From: UBA7803 sp041395905
Lineage (GTDB): Bacteria > Pseudomonadota > Gammaproteobacteria > Pseudomonadales > Azotimanducaceae
DNA: 64,000 bases
NCBI GenBank assembly: GCA_041395905.1
Contig: JAWKZP010000011.1
Span: 1-64,000 of the forward strand
Direction: 5' to 3'
Shown here: piece by piece, positions 25,562 to 34,251 of the stretch
Position numbering within the stretch: the first letter of the stretch is position 1
How the letters are laid out: each line of letters starts with the position of its first letter
Position numbers and translations under genes: made by a program
The notes under the pieces: model-generated
The model's database searches: none
Told to the model about the DNA's origin: nothing
Seen by the model: only the letters and a program-made list of their open reading frames with translations

Positions 25562-27808
25562 TCAGTACCACCAGGTCAGGGTAGCGCCGTATCGGCGCGG
25601 CTCACCGAGCTGATAGAAACCGCGCGCGGTATAGCCATCGCGCGGATCGTTGCCGAAGTAGAAGCCGCGCTGGGCGTAGTCATGGTCGCTCAGATTGCGG
25701 CCCCACAGCTTCAACGACCAGCGCGGGGCTTCGTAGCCGATGCTGGCATGCCAGAGCACGTACGCGTTCGAGTGCAGGTCGCCTGCGTTGCTCACGTAGC
25801 GCGGGCTGTTGGAGAAGTAGAAGCTGTCGCGGCCTTCGCTCTCCACCCGTGCGTACCAGCGCGGGGCCGGTCGCAGCTCCACCCCGGCGTAAAACTGATA
25901 GTGCGGCGCGTGCGCCTGCTCCTCGCCAGACAGGTCCTCCCCGGCCTGATTGACGAACTTCCGATACTCGGTGTCGAGCAGGCCGACGTTGGCAAACAGC
26001 GTGAGCGCTTCGAGAGGCCGGTAGTCGATTTCGAGCTCGGCTCCCCGGTTGCTGCCGTCTGCGGCGTTGCCGATCAGGTCGATGAACTCGGCGCTGCCGT
26101 CACTGCGAAGGCGCACGATGGAGGTGTCCACCTGCACGTCGTCACGCCGCATGTAGAACAGCGCGGCGCGCACGTCGAGCGCGCCGTCGAGCCAGCTGCC
26201 CTTCCAACCCAGCTCCGCGTTCCACAGATGCTCGGGGTCGTACTCGCGCAGGTCGGCGTCCAGGCTGCCGCTGATGTTGAAGCCCCCCGCCTTGTAGCCG
26301 CGGGTCAGGCTGAAGTAGCTCATCAGGTGGTCGCTCAGGTCAGCCTGCACCACCAGCCTGCCGCCGAGCATGTCGTCACGCGGCCGAAAGCGCAGCGCTT
26401 CCGAGTCACGATAGCGCGCCTCGTGACGCTCGCCGCGCAGCCCCAGGGTCACGCGCACGCCGGTGCTGACACGGCTGGTCAGCTCGCCATACAGGGCCAC
26501 GCGGTCGACGTCGTAGCTGCTGGTGAAATCCGCGGGGAAAAACGTGTAGCGCCGGGTGAGGTCGACCTGCTGGCGCAGCGCGTAAACGCCCACCAGCCAG
26601 TCGGTGGAGTCGGCGAACAGACGCCCTGCGTCGCCGGACAGCCAGCGCAGATCCAGCGACGCCGTATCCCGGTTGCGCAGGTACGCGTCCGTCGACGCGT
26701 AGCCGTCGGGGTCGAAGCCGGGGTACGTCCAGTCCTCGTCGTAGCCGTAGTCGATGTCGCTCGCCGCCAGCCCGAGCGTGCCCTGGAAGGTCACCGCCTC
26801 GTTCATGTCCCAGCCCAGGCGCAGACTGCCGAAGCGGCTCTGCTGCGCGTCCCTGCCCGGCTGATCCGACAAGGTGTTGCGGTCGTTGTCCAGGGAAAAG
26901 GCGTCGTAGCCGTTGTCGGCGTCGACGTAACCCAGCATCAGGTCGAGCATGCTGGAGTCGCTGGGCGCCCAGGACAGGCGTCCCCGCGCCGTCAGCTCGT
27001 CATGGTTGCTGGTGTCGTCGCGCCGCAGATAGCGGTTTCGCATGAAACCGTCGTCGCGGTAGCGCTGCACCGCCAGGCGCGCGCCGAGATTCTCCGTCAG
27101 CGGCCCGGACAGCACGCCGCCCAGACCCGCGCTGTCGTAGCTGCCCCCATCGAGGCGCAGCCGGGCACTGAAGCTGTCGCTGGGGGCGTTGCTGCGCACG
27201 TTGATCAATCCGCCCAGGGCGTTGGCACCATAGACGGTGCCCTGGGGCCCCCGCAGCACCTCGACCTGAGCGACATCGAACAGCGTCGCCGCGGTGCCGA
27301 TGCCGCTCATGTCGACCCCGTCGAGCACCAGTCCCACCGACGGATTCAGCGGCTCGGCGAACTGGCCGCGCTCACCGATGCCACGGATCTGCACGAACCG
27401 GGCGCGCGAACCGCCGCTGGAAAGATTCACGTTGGGAACCCAGCCCAGCACCTCTTCGAGATGGTTGACGGTGCCCGCACGCTGCTCGTCCAGGCTGATC
27501 ACCGAGATGCTCGCCGCGCTGTCGGCGAGCGCCGTGGGCCGCAGCTCGCCGGTGACGACGATCTCCTCGATGGGACCGGGGGCAGGCGTCTCCGCAGCAG
27601 AATCGGGCACGGCTGCGGCCGCCTGGGCGCTGGCCGGGCCGCCGGGAACGCCGATCGCAAGAATCAGCGGCAGTACCCACCGGAGGTCTCTGCGTCGGCA
27701 TGCCGCAGCATGCGGAGCGGTGCTCCGAGCCGTGCCGGAGGCGGGCTCGGCGAGTCCACGCGCCCGGCGGCACGATTGCGGAAAACAAGGTTCTGAATGG
27801 TCAGACAT
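25562..27808 (-). CDS. TonB-dependent outer-membrane receptor under TPP riboswitch control
   Basis: 748-residue receptor with a long N-terminal leader and signal region (hydrophobic WVLPLILAIGVPGGPASAQA near 55). A TonB-box-like IEEIVVTGEL precedes the plug domain, with YGANALGGLINV, and a 22-strand barrel ends in the aromatic LTWWY. The ATG at 27808 has AGGAG nine bases ahead; the in-frame TTG at 27832 is less likely. The riboswitch upstream implies a thiamine, thiamine phosphate or precursor ligand; comparative genomics has predicted such thiamine-linked outer-membrane receptors in other proteobacteria. No inner-membrane thiamine transporter is next to it. Confidence 0.9.
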   Translation of the reverse strand: MSDHSEPCFPQSCRRARGLAEPASGTARSTAPHAAACRRRDLRWVLPLILAIGVPGGPASAQAAAAVPDSAAETPAPGPIEEIVVTGELRPTALADSAASISVISLDEQRAGTVNHLEEVLGWVPNVNLSSGGSRARFVQIRGIGERGQFAEPLNPSVGLVLDGVDMSGIGTAATLFDVAQVEVLRGPQGTVYGANALGGLINVRSNAPSDSFSARLRLDGGSYDSAGLGGVLSGPLTENLGARLAVQRYRDDGFMRNRYLRRDDTSNHDELTARGRLSWAPSDSSMLDLMLGYVDADNGYDAFSLDNDRNTLSDQPGRDAQQSRFGSLRLGWDMNEAVTFQGTLGLAASDIDYGYDEDWTYPGFDPDGYASTDAYLRNRDTASLDLRWLSGDAGRLFADSTDWLVGVYALRQQVDLTRRYTFFPADFTSSYDVDRVALYGELTSRVSTGVRVTLGLRGERHEARYRDSEALRFRPRDDMLGGRLVVQADLSDHLMSYFSLTRGYKAGGFNISGSLDADLREYDPEHLWNAELGWKGSWLDGALDVRAALFYMRRDDVQVDTSIVRLRSDGSAEFIDLIGNAADGSNRGAELEIDYRPLEALTLFANVGLLDTEYRKFVNQAGEDLSGEEQAHAPHYQFYAGVELRPAPRWYARVESEGRDSFYFSNSPRYVSNAGDLHSNAYVLWHASIGYEAPRWSLKLWGRNLSDHDYAQRGFYFGNDPRDGYTARGFYQLGEPRRYGATLTWWY

Positions 27809-27885
27809 GGCGTTCAGCTCCTGAATGGACAATGTGAACGCCTAAGGGGGAGCGAGCCGACGGACTGTCAGTACGCCTGTCCTAT

Positions 27886-27962
27886 TCCTACGCCGGCATT
27901 ACCCGGTTCAGGTTCAAAGGGTCCGTCTCGCTGACGAGACGTCTCAGGTGTAACCACCCCTC
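27886..27962 (-). ncRNA. TPP riboswitch (THI element)
   Basis: Read on the minus strand the segment carries the conserved THI-box parts in order: GGGGTGGTTACACCTGAGA at the 5' side (CUGAGA core), a variable stem (GTCTCGTCAGCGAGAC), the ACCCTTTGAACCTGA core, then GGGTAATGCCGGCGTAGGAA. These match the thi-box sensor helices that bind the pyrimidine and pyrophosphate of TPP. It ends about 78 bases before the receptor ATG, leaving room for an expression platform that hides the AGGAG. It should lower receptor expression when TPP is plentiful. Confidence 0.93.
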
Positions 27963-28046
27963 AGGACGAGACCATTGTTTCAGAGCCGCGCAGCCGATTG
28001 CAAACCGCATCCACTGCGCCGCCGGCTGCCTTCAGCTTGTGTTCAG

Positions 28047-28073
28047 GTTCGCGGCGTAATCTGAGCCGCGAAC
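28047..28073. other. 9-bp perfect inverted repeat upstream of DUF4126 gene
   Basis: GTTCGCGGC (28047-28055), nine-base loop GTAATCTGA, GCCGCGAAC (28065-28073). It ends 20 bases before the GTG start of the DUF4126 gene, within the divergent region shared with the TPP-controlled receptor. Operator or leader hairpin are both possible. Confidence 0.4.
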
Positions 28074-28093
28074 AGTCACAGAGGCCCTGATCC

Positions 28094-28729
28094 GTGAGCG
28101 AATACGACGCGTTGCTGCAGACCATTGCGCTGACCATGGGCGTCGCCTGGGCCAGCGGCATCAATCTCTACGCTGCGGTGGCCATGCTCGGTCTCGGCGG
28201 CACGCTGGGCTACATCGACCTGCCGCCGACCCTCGAGACCGTGCAGGACCCGCTGGTGATTCTGGCCGCCTGCTTCATGTACTGCGTCGAGTTCATGGCG
28301 GACAAGACCCCGGGCGTGGACAGCGGCTGGGACGCGCTGCACACGTTCATCCGCATCCCGGCGGGCGCGGCCCTCGCCGCCGGCGCGGTGGGTGACGTCA
28401 CCCCGGCGCTGGCCATCGCCGCCGGACTTGTGGGCGGCAGCGTCACGGCCGCAACCCATGCCGGCAAGGCGGGCACCCGGGTGCTCATCAACACGTCGCC
28501 CGAGCCGTTCAGCAACTGGGCCGCATCCATAACCGAAGATCTGGCCGTGTTCGCCGGCCTCTGGGCAGCGCTTCAGCACCCCGTGCTATACTTGCTCGCC
28601 TTCGCAGCGTTTCTGCTTCTCCTATGCTGGCTGATGCCCAAAATCTGGCGCGCCGTGGCGCTCCTGTTCAGAAAGATCGGTGCCTGGCTCGGCCTGACCC
28701 AGAACCGCCCCGCGCCGTCCGGCAGCTGA
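28094..28729 (+). CDS. DUF4126 membrane protein
   Basis: 211-residue inner-membrane protein with several hydrophobic segments, including an N-terminal ALTMGVAWASGINLYAAVA and a strongly hydrophobic helix near 165-185 (LYLLAFAAFLLLLCWLMP). The AGLVGGSVTAATHAGKAGTR region is characteristic of DUF4126. Molecular function is not known. It starts with GTG and is followed 21 bases later by the PBP1B gene, so it may be cotranscribed with cell-wall synthesis. Confidence 0.8.
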   Translation: MSEYDALLQTIALTMGVAWASGINLYAAVAMLGLGGTLGYIDLPPTLETVQDPLVILAACFMYCVEFMADKTPGVDSGWDALHTFIRIPAGAALAAGAVGDVTPALAIAAGLVGGSVTAATHAGKAGTRVLINTSPEPFSNWAASITEDLAVFAGLWAALQHPVLYLLAFAAFLLLLCWLMPKIWRAVALLFRKIGAWLGLTQNRPAPSGS

Positions 28730-28750
28730 TTCCCCTGCGACCCGGCCAGC

Positions 28751-31108
28751 ATGGCTGAGGCGCGCCCGCGCGGCCGCCGCCGCAGCACAGGCAAACGCTC
28801 GACGGGATCCGCGGGCCGCGCCGCCCGCCGGTCTTCCGGAAAGCAGCAGCGCAGCCTGCTGCGGCGCCTGGTGCTCGCCCTGCTGCCGATCGTGCTGGTG
28901 GCGGCGGTGCTGGCCACGGGCTATCTGGTGTATCTGGACCGCACCATCACGCACACCTTCGAAGGGCGTCGCTGGTCGGTGCCGGCCGTGGTCTACGCCC
29001 AGCCGCTGGAGCTGTTTCCCGGTGCCGCGGTAACGCTTGCCGATCTCGAGCGCGAACTGCGCCGGCTGGGCTATCGCGTCAGCACCGACCTGCGCGAGCC
29101 CGGTACCTACCGCCGCGCCGGGATGCGCCTCGACGTGCATCTGCGCGCCTTCCAGTTCATGGAGCGGCAACGCTCGAGCCAGCAGATCTCCATCGAATTC
29201 GACGGTCCCCGCATCAGCGCGGTAGGTGCTGCCAGCGGTCGCCCGGTGCCGTTGATCCGACTCGATCCGGCCGGCATCGGCAGCTTCTTTCCCAGCCACG
29301 GCGAAGACCGCCAGGTGCTGACGCCGGAACAGGTGCCGGAGCTGCTGCGCGAAGGGCTGAAATCGGTAGAAGACCGCAAATTCGATCATCACATGGGCTT
29401 CGACCCGGAAGGCATTCTGCGTGCTCTGCTGGTCAACGTCCGGGCCGGCGAGATCCAGCAGGGCGGCAGCACGCTGACGCAGCAGCTGGTCAAGAGCTAT
29501 TACCTCGACAACCGCCAGACCCTGACCCGCAAGCTGCGCGAGCTGGCCATGGCGGTGATCCTGGAACTGCGTTTCGAGAAGGCGGACATACTGAACGCCT
29601 ACATCAACGAAGCCTACATCGGCCAGGATGGCGCCCGGGCCGTGCACGGGTTCGGGCTCGGCGCGCAGTTCTACTTCAATCGGCCGCTGGGCGAGCTGCG
29701 CACGGATCAGATCGCCACCCTGATCGCCATCATCCGCGGACCGTCCTACTACAACCCGTTTCGGCATCCGCAGCGGGTGCTCGCGCGGCGCGACCGGGTG
29801 CTGGACCGCATGCTCGAGGATCAGCTCATCGATGCCTCCGAGCACGAGCGCAGTCGCGCGCGACCGCTCGAAGTGGTGCGGGGCGCGCGCGCGGGGGGCG
29901 CGTACTATCCGGATTTCATGGACCTGGTGCGCGCTCAGCTGCAGAGCCGCTACCAGGAGGATGACCTCACCTCGCGCGGCCTGCGGGTGTTCACCACGCT
30001 GCAGCCGCGTGTTCAGGACGCCGCCGAGCAGGCCCTGACCGGCACCCTCGAGCGGCTCGAGAATGACCGCAGGTTGACCGAGGGCAGCCTGCAGGGGGCC
30101 ATCGTGGTCACCGCCCACCAGACCGGCGAGGTCGCCGCGCTGGCCGGCGGGCGTACCACCGGTTTCGACGGCCTGAACCGGGTGCTGAACGCCCGCCGCC
30201 CGGTCGGCTCGCTCATCAAGCCGGTGATCTACCTCACGGCGCTGGAGCGTGGCTACCACATGGCGAGCCCGCTGGAAGACTCGCCGGTGTCCGTGCGCGT
30301 GGGTGAGCGCGAATGGACGCCGCGCAATTTCGACGGCGAGCTACACGGCACCGTACCGCTCGTACGCGCCCTCGGCGATTCCCTGAACCTGGCCACGGTG
30401 CACCTCGGCATGACGCTGGGCGTGGACACGGTGGCCGCACGACTCAGCGCACTCACCGGCAGAGCGCCGGACAACCGCTACCCGTCCCTGCTCCTCGGGG
30501 CCGAGAACATGACGCCGCTGGAAGTCGCCGGCCTGTACGGGATCTTTGCCAGCGGCGGCTTTCAGATGCCGCCCAAGGCAGTAATCGCCGTGCTCGACGA
30601 ACAGGGAGCGCCGGTATCGCAGCATCCGTTCGCCCTCGAGCAGCGCATCGAGGCGCATGTCGCGGAGACTCTCGGGCGCGGGTTGGAGGCGGTGATGCAG
30701 CGCGGCACCGGACGCTCTTCCCGCTTCGCCCAGGCGGGCACCGCGGGCAAGACCGGGACCTCCGACGACTACCGCGACAGCTGGTTTGCCGGCTACGACG
30801 ACAGCCACCTCGGGGTGGTGTGGGTGGGCGCCGACGACAACTCACCCGTGGGCCTGACCGGTGCCACGGGCGCGCTCAAGGTCTGGGACGAGCTGATGAT
30901 GCGCCTGGGCGTGCAGCCGCTGCACCACGCGCCAGCCGACGACGTGGTCAGCATAGAGTACGCCACGGGTCTGCTGGCCAACGCTGACTGCGCCGAAGTC
31001 GTGCAGGTGCCCATTCCAGCGGACGCTGCTTTGCAGAGCAAACCGGGCTGTGGTATCACGCTGCGCTCCATCACCGAGCGGCTGCGCGCGTGGCTCAAAA
31101 AGGACTGA
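28751..31108 (+). CDS. mrcB: PBP1B-type bifunctional peptidoglycan synthase
   Basis: 785-residue class A penicillin-binding protein. Basic cytoplasmic tail, one transmembrane helix near residues 40-60, then a UB2H domain (with YRRAGMRLDVHLRAFQF). The GT51 glycosyltransferase carries VEDRKFDHHMGFD near residue 205 and GGSTLTQQLVK. The transpeptidase has SxxK in GSLIKP near 485, SxN in DSLNLATVHLG and KTG in GKTGTSDD near 666. The UB2H domain is where the lipoprotein LpoB activates the E. coli enzyme; a candidate lipoprotein overlaps its 3' end here. Confidence 0.95.
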   Translation: MAEARPRGRRRSTGKRSTGSAGRAARRSSGKQQRSLLRRLVLALLPIVLVAAVLATGYLVYLDRTITHTFEGRRWSVPAVVYAQPLELFPGAAVTLADLERELRRLGYRVSTDLREPGTYRRAGMRLDVHLRAFQFMERQRSSQQISIEFDGPRISAVGAASGRPVPLIRLDPAGIGSFFPSHGEDRQVLTPEQVPELLREGLKSVEDRKFDHHMGFDPEGILRALLVNVRAGEIQQGGSTLTQQLVKSYYLDNRQTLTRKLRELAMAVILELRFEKADILNAYINEAYIGQDGARAVHGFGLGAQFYFNRPLGELRTDQIATLIAIIRGPSYYNPFRHPQRVLARRDRVLDRMLEDQLIDASEHERSRARPLEVVRGARAGGAYYPDFMDLVRAQLQSRYQEDDLTSRGLRVFTTLQPRVQDAAEQALTGTLERLENDRRLTEGSLQGAIVVTAHQTGEVAALAGGRTTGFDGLNRVLNARRPVGSLIKPVIYLTALERGYHMASPLEDSPVSVRVGEREWTPRNFDGELHGTVPLVRALGDSLNLATVHLGMTLGVDTVAARLSALTGRAPDNRYPSLLLGAENMTPLEVAGLYGIFASGGFQMPPKAVIAVLDEQGAPVSQHPFALEQRIEAHVAETLGRGLEAVMQRGTGRSSRFAQAGTAGKTGTSDDYRDSWFAGYDDSHLGVVWVGADDNSPVGLTGATGALKVWDELMMRLGVQPLHHAPADDVVSIEYATGLLANADCAEVVQVPIPADAALQSKPGCGITLRSITERLRAWLKKD

Positions 31109-31617
31109 CTCTCATCGCCCTGCTGGTGCTCGTCGGGGGCTGTGCCGGTGCCGCCCCGACGCCCGGCGTGGAAGACCGAACGACCACCCCAGGCATGCCG
31201 CCCACCGAATCCGGAGCCCCGGCCGGCGGCGCGGCTGCCGATACCCAGGGTCCGGGCACAGCCCCCCTGCCGCGGGCCACGCAGGCCGAACCGGCGGTGC
31301 CGACGCTGGCATTGCTGCAGCAGAGCGAGCGCGCCGCCGCCGACGGCAACGTCGCCGAAGCCATTGCCTACGTGGAGCGTGCCATCCGTCTGAATCCGCG
31401 CGACGGCAATCTGTGGCTACGCCTGGGCCGGTTGCACCTGCGCACCGGCGAGCCGCTCCAGGCCGAGCAGATGGCGCAGCGGGCGCTGGGCATGGCGTCC
31501 GGCCAGCCGGCCCTGCAGCGCGACGCCTGGCTGCTCATCGCGGACGTTCGCGACACCCAGGGCCGCGCCGACGAAGCCGCCGAGATACGCAGCCGCTGGC
31601 GAACCTACCGGGGCTGA
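31090..31617 (+). CDS. TPR-containing lipoprotein
   Basis: 175-residue protein starting with GTG inside the PBP1B gene (19-base overlap). The lipobox LVGGC lies near residues 14-18. A Pro/Ala-rich linker precedes two or three tetratricopeptide motifs (residues about 70-160, e.g. NLWLRLGRLHLRTGEPLQAEQMAQRAL). The coupling to mrcB suggests an envelope partner of PBP1B, similar in principle to LpoA/LpoB, but it is not an Lpo homologue by sequence that I can recognise. Its 3' end overlaps the convergent MFS gene by 13 bases. Confidence 0.8.
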   Translation: MAQKGLTLIALLVLVGGCAGAAPTPGVEDRTTTPGMPPTESGAPAGGAAADTQGPGTAPLPRATQAEPAVPTLALLQQSERAAADGNVAEAIAYVERAIRLNPRDGNLWLRLGRLHLRTGEPLQAEQMAQRALGMASGQPALQRDAWLLIADVRDTQGRADEAAEIRSRWRTYRG

Positions 31618-32969
31618 GCCGCGAGCAGACGGAGCAGGTGCTCACGATCGGCGTGAAAATGCCGACCCGCCAGAAAGAACAGCGGAATCGACAGCAGCGA
31701 CAACGCGGTGAATGCCAGCAGTGTCCAGGTATAGGGCTCTTCGACACCCGCCGCGGCGAGCGCGTCGATGGTAACGCCACCGGCGGTGATGCCGAAGCCA
31801 AGACCCACCAGGTTCAACAGCAGGATGTAGAACGCCACCACCGTGGCCCGTATCTGTGGCGGCGCCAGCTCCTGCACGGTGGCAAAGGTCGGCCCGTAGA
31901 AGCTGCCGAGCTGGAAGAAGCCGACGAACACACCGATCCAGAACCAGACGCTGTCCGGCGCCACGATCCGATACGCCAGATTGAAGGGCGCCAGCGCCAG
32001 CATGATCCAGAACAGGAACATCGGCCTGCCCATACCGGTACGGCGCAGAAATCGATCGCCGCCCGCGCCGCCGAACAGGTTGCCGAGCAAGCCGGCGATC
32101 ATGCCGATCCAACCCGTCAGCCGGGCGATTTCGGCGCGATCGAAGCCGCGCTCCTGCACGTACCAGAGCTGATCGAAGGCCGCGGCGCCTAGAATGAAAT
32201 GCAACGCCACACCCCCGGCAACCGTGAGTGCCAGGGCGGGGCAGTTGCGCAGCGCGAAGCCGAGACTGCGCAGGATGCCAGCGAAGCTCTGCTTCTCGGA
32301 TGAGCCCGCGGAGGCGGTGGCGCCGGGGGCTTCAGCGGCGGCCGGCGACTCACCGGCCGCCGTCTCGATGGGTTCGAGCTGGTGGCGCCGCGGTGTTTCC
32401 TTGAGAAACAGCATGACCACCGCCAGAGCCAGCCCTAGCGCGCCGAGCAGGTAGAAGCAGTTGCGCCAACCGATCGCAGGGCCCAGATAGCCGACGATGA
32501 GCAGGCTCACGCCGACCCCTACGGGCACCCCCATGTAGTAGAAACCCGAGGCAAACCCGAGCCGGGAAGACGGAAACCGGTCCGAGAGCAGCGACATGGA
32601 GGTGGGCGTCATGATCGACTCACCGACGCCGATGAACATGCGCGGCACCGCCAGCGACCAGAAGCTGCGCGCCGCTCCGGACAGAATCGTCAGCCCGCTC
32701 CACAGCGCCAGCCCAACGGCGATCAGTCGCGTGCGATTGACCATGTCGGCGAGCGCACCCATGAACAGACCCATGGCCGAGTAGAACACGATGAAGAACA
32801 ACCCCGTCAGCAGCCCGAACTGGGTGTTGCTGAGCCCCAGGTCCGGCACGATGAAGTTCGCGAAGCTGCTGAGCAGCTGGCGATCGACGAAGTTCATGAC
32901 GTTGAGCAGAGTCAGAAAGCAGAGAAATGCGTAATGCCGCGCCGCTACGCGATCCGATGAATTGTGCAC
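31605..32969 (-). CDS. MFS transporter in the glycolate oxidase operon
   Basis: 454-residue major facilitator with 12 hydrophobic segments and a central cytoplasmic loop rich in Ala/Glu. NFVDRQLLSSF in helix 1 is typical of the spinster-like/anion subgroup. The frame is open to 33104, but the GTG at 32969 has GGGGAG eight bases ahead and starts just before helix 1. It follows glcF by 34 bases, so it may import glycolate or a related hydroxyacid in place of the usual GlcA permease (inference). Confidence 0.82.
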   Translation of the reverse strand: MHNSSDRVAARHYAFLCFLTLLNVMNFVDRQLLSSFANFIVPDLGLSNTQFGLLTGLFFIVFYSAMGLFMGALADMVNRTRLIAVGLALWSGLTILSGAARSFWSLAVPRMFIGVGESIMTPTSMSLLSDRFPSSRLGFASGFYYMGVPVGVGVSLLIVGYLGPAIGWRNCFYLLGALGLALAVVMLFLKETPRRHQLEPIETAAGESPAAAEAPGATASAGSSEKQSFAGILRSLGFALRNCPALALTVAGGVALHFILGAAAFDQLWYVQERGFDRAEIARLTGWIGMIAGLLGNLFGGAGGDRFLRRTGMGRPMFLFWIMLALAPFNLAYRIVAPDSVWFWIGVFVGFFQLGSFYGPTFATVQELAPPQIRATVVAFYILLLNLVGLGFGITAGGVTIDALAAAGVEEPYTWTLLAFTALSLLSIPLFFLAGRHFHADREHLLRLLAAQPR

Positions 32970-33003
32970 TGCCGGCTCTCCCCAGGGCCCGGATGTCCAG
33001 CCG

Positions 33004-34251
33004 TCAGTGCAGCACCTCGAGCCAGTGCAGCACGGGGACGCCCGCGCCGCTGGCAAGATGCAGCTGACAGCCGATGTTGGCGGTGACCACGGCGTCCGGC
33101 GCATGCTCCGTCAGGTTGCCGATCTTGCGCTGCCGCAGCTGGTCCGCGATCTGCCCCTGCAATAGTGCGTATGTGCCTGCAGAACCGCAACAAAGGTGTC
33201 GATCACGCACCGGCACGAGCTCGTAGCCGGCGCGGTGCAGAATCTGCTCCACGGCACCCGTGATGCGCTGCCCGTGCTGCAGCGTGCACGGCGGATGCCA
33301 GGCCAGACGCGTGAAGCGCTCGTCGCGCTGCCAGTCGAGGTTCAGCTCCGCCAGGTACTCGGCGACGTCGCGCAGCTTGATTGCCAGCGCGTCGGCAAGA
33401 GCACGGAGCTCGGCGTCCGCGCCGGTGGTCGCGGACGCCTGCGCTTCGGCGAGCAGGCGTGGATAGTCCTTGAGGGTCACGCCGCAGCCGCTGGCCGTGG
33501 ACACGACCGCTTCCACCTGGTCCAGATAAGGTGCCAGGGCGCGTAGGTTGCGCCGCACCGTATCCAGCGCCTGCTCGTGCGCGCCCAGGTGCAGCGCCAG
33601 CGATCCGCAGCAGGTCTCCGCGGGCGCGCGCAGCGTCTCGATGCCGTGCCGGCCCAGCAGCCGTGCCAGTGCCCCGTTCACCTCCGGCGTGCTGACCCGC
33701 TGCACGCAACCTTCCAGCACCAGCACCCGCCGCGCGGGCGCACCCTGGGGCCGCTGCACCGGAGCCTGCACGCCCTCGGCGCGGCGCCCCAGCTTCGGCA
33801 CCTGACGCCGCAGCTGCGCGGGCAACAGCCAGCGGAATGCCCGACCCAGGCGCACCAGCGGGCGAAAACGCCGCGGCTCGGGCACCACCGCCAGCAGCGC
33901 CCGGCGGATCAGGCCATCGAGCCAGCCACGCTGCCCTTCGGCCTCGATGACGTCCCGGCCCAGCTCCACCAGCTCGCCGTAGGCAACGCCGCTGGGGCAG
34001 GTGGTTTCGCAGTTGCGGCAGGTGAGGCAGCGGTCCAGATGGCGCGCGACCAGCGCGTCGGGCCGGCCGCTCTCGAACATCTCCTTCATCAGGTAGATAC
34101 GCCCGCGCGGCCCGTCGAGCTCGTCACCCAGCAGCTGGTAGGTGGGGCAGGTGGCATTGCAGAAGCCGCAGTGCACGCAGCTGCGCAGGATCTGCTCGGC
34201 GCGCGCGCCACGCGCCGAGTCGCGAAACGATTGCGGCAGGTCAGTCTGCAT
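33004..34251 (-). CDS. glcF: glycolate oxidase iron-sulfur subunit GlcF
   Basis: 415-residue protein with two 4Fe-4S motifs, C25-V-H-C28-G-F-C31 and a second CLTCRNCETTCP. Two CCG domains follow, with LVLEGC, TCCGSLAL, SGCGVTLKDYP and LCCGSAGTY. Together with GlcD and GlcE it oxidises glycolate to glyoxylate at the membrane, passing electrons to quinone. The ATG at 34251 overlaps glcE by 11 bases. Confidence 0.93.
   Translation of the reverse strand: MQTDLPQSFRDSARGARAEQILRSCVHCGFCNATCPTYQLLGDELDGPRGRIYLMKEMFESGRPDALVARHLDRCLTCRNCETTCPSGVAYGELVELGRDVIEAEGQRGWLDGLIRRALLAVVPEPRRFRPLVRLGRAFRWLLPAQLRRQVPKLGRRAEGVQAPVQRPQGAPARRVLVLEGCVQRVSTPEVNGALARLLGRHGIETLRAPAETCCGSLALHLGAHEQALDTVRRNLRALAPYLDQVEAVVSTASGCGVTLKDYPRLLAEAQASATTGADAELRALADALAIKLRDVAEYLAELNLDWQRDERFTRLAWHPPCTLQHGQRITGAVEQILHRAGYELVPVRDRHLCCGSAGTYALLQGQIADQLRQRKIGNLTEHAPDAVVTANIGCQLHLASGAGVPVLHWLEVLH

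Noticed and set aside
28622..30259. long minus-strand open frame
   Set aside because: Antisense to PBP1B with no recognisable domain.
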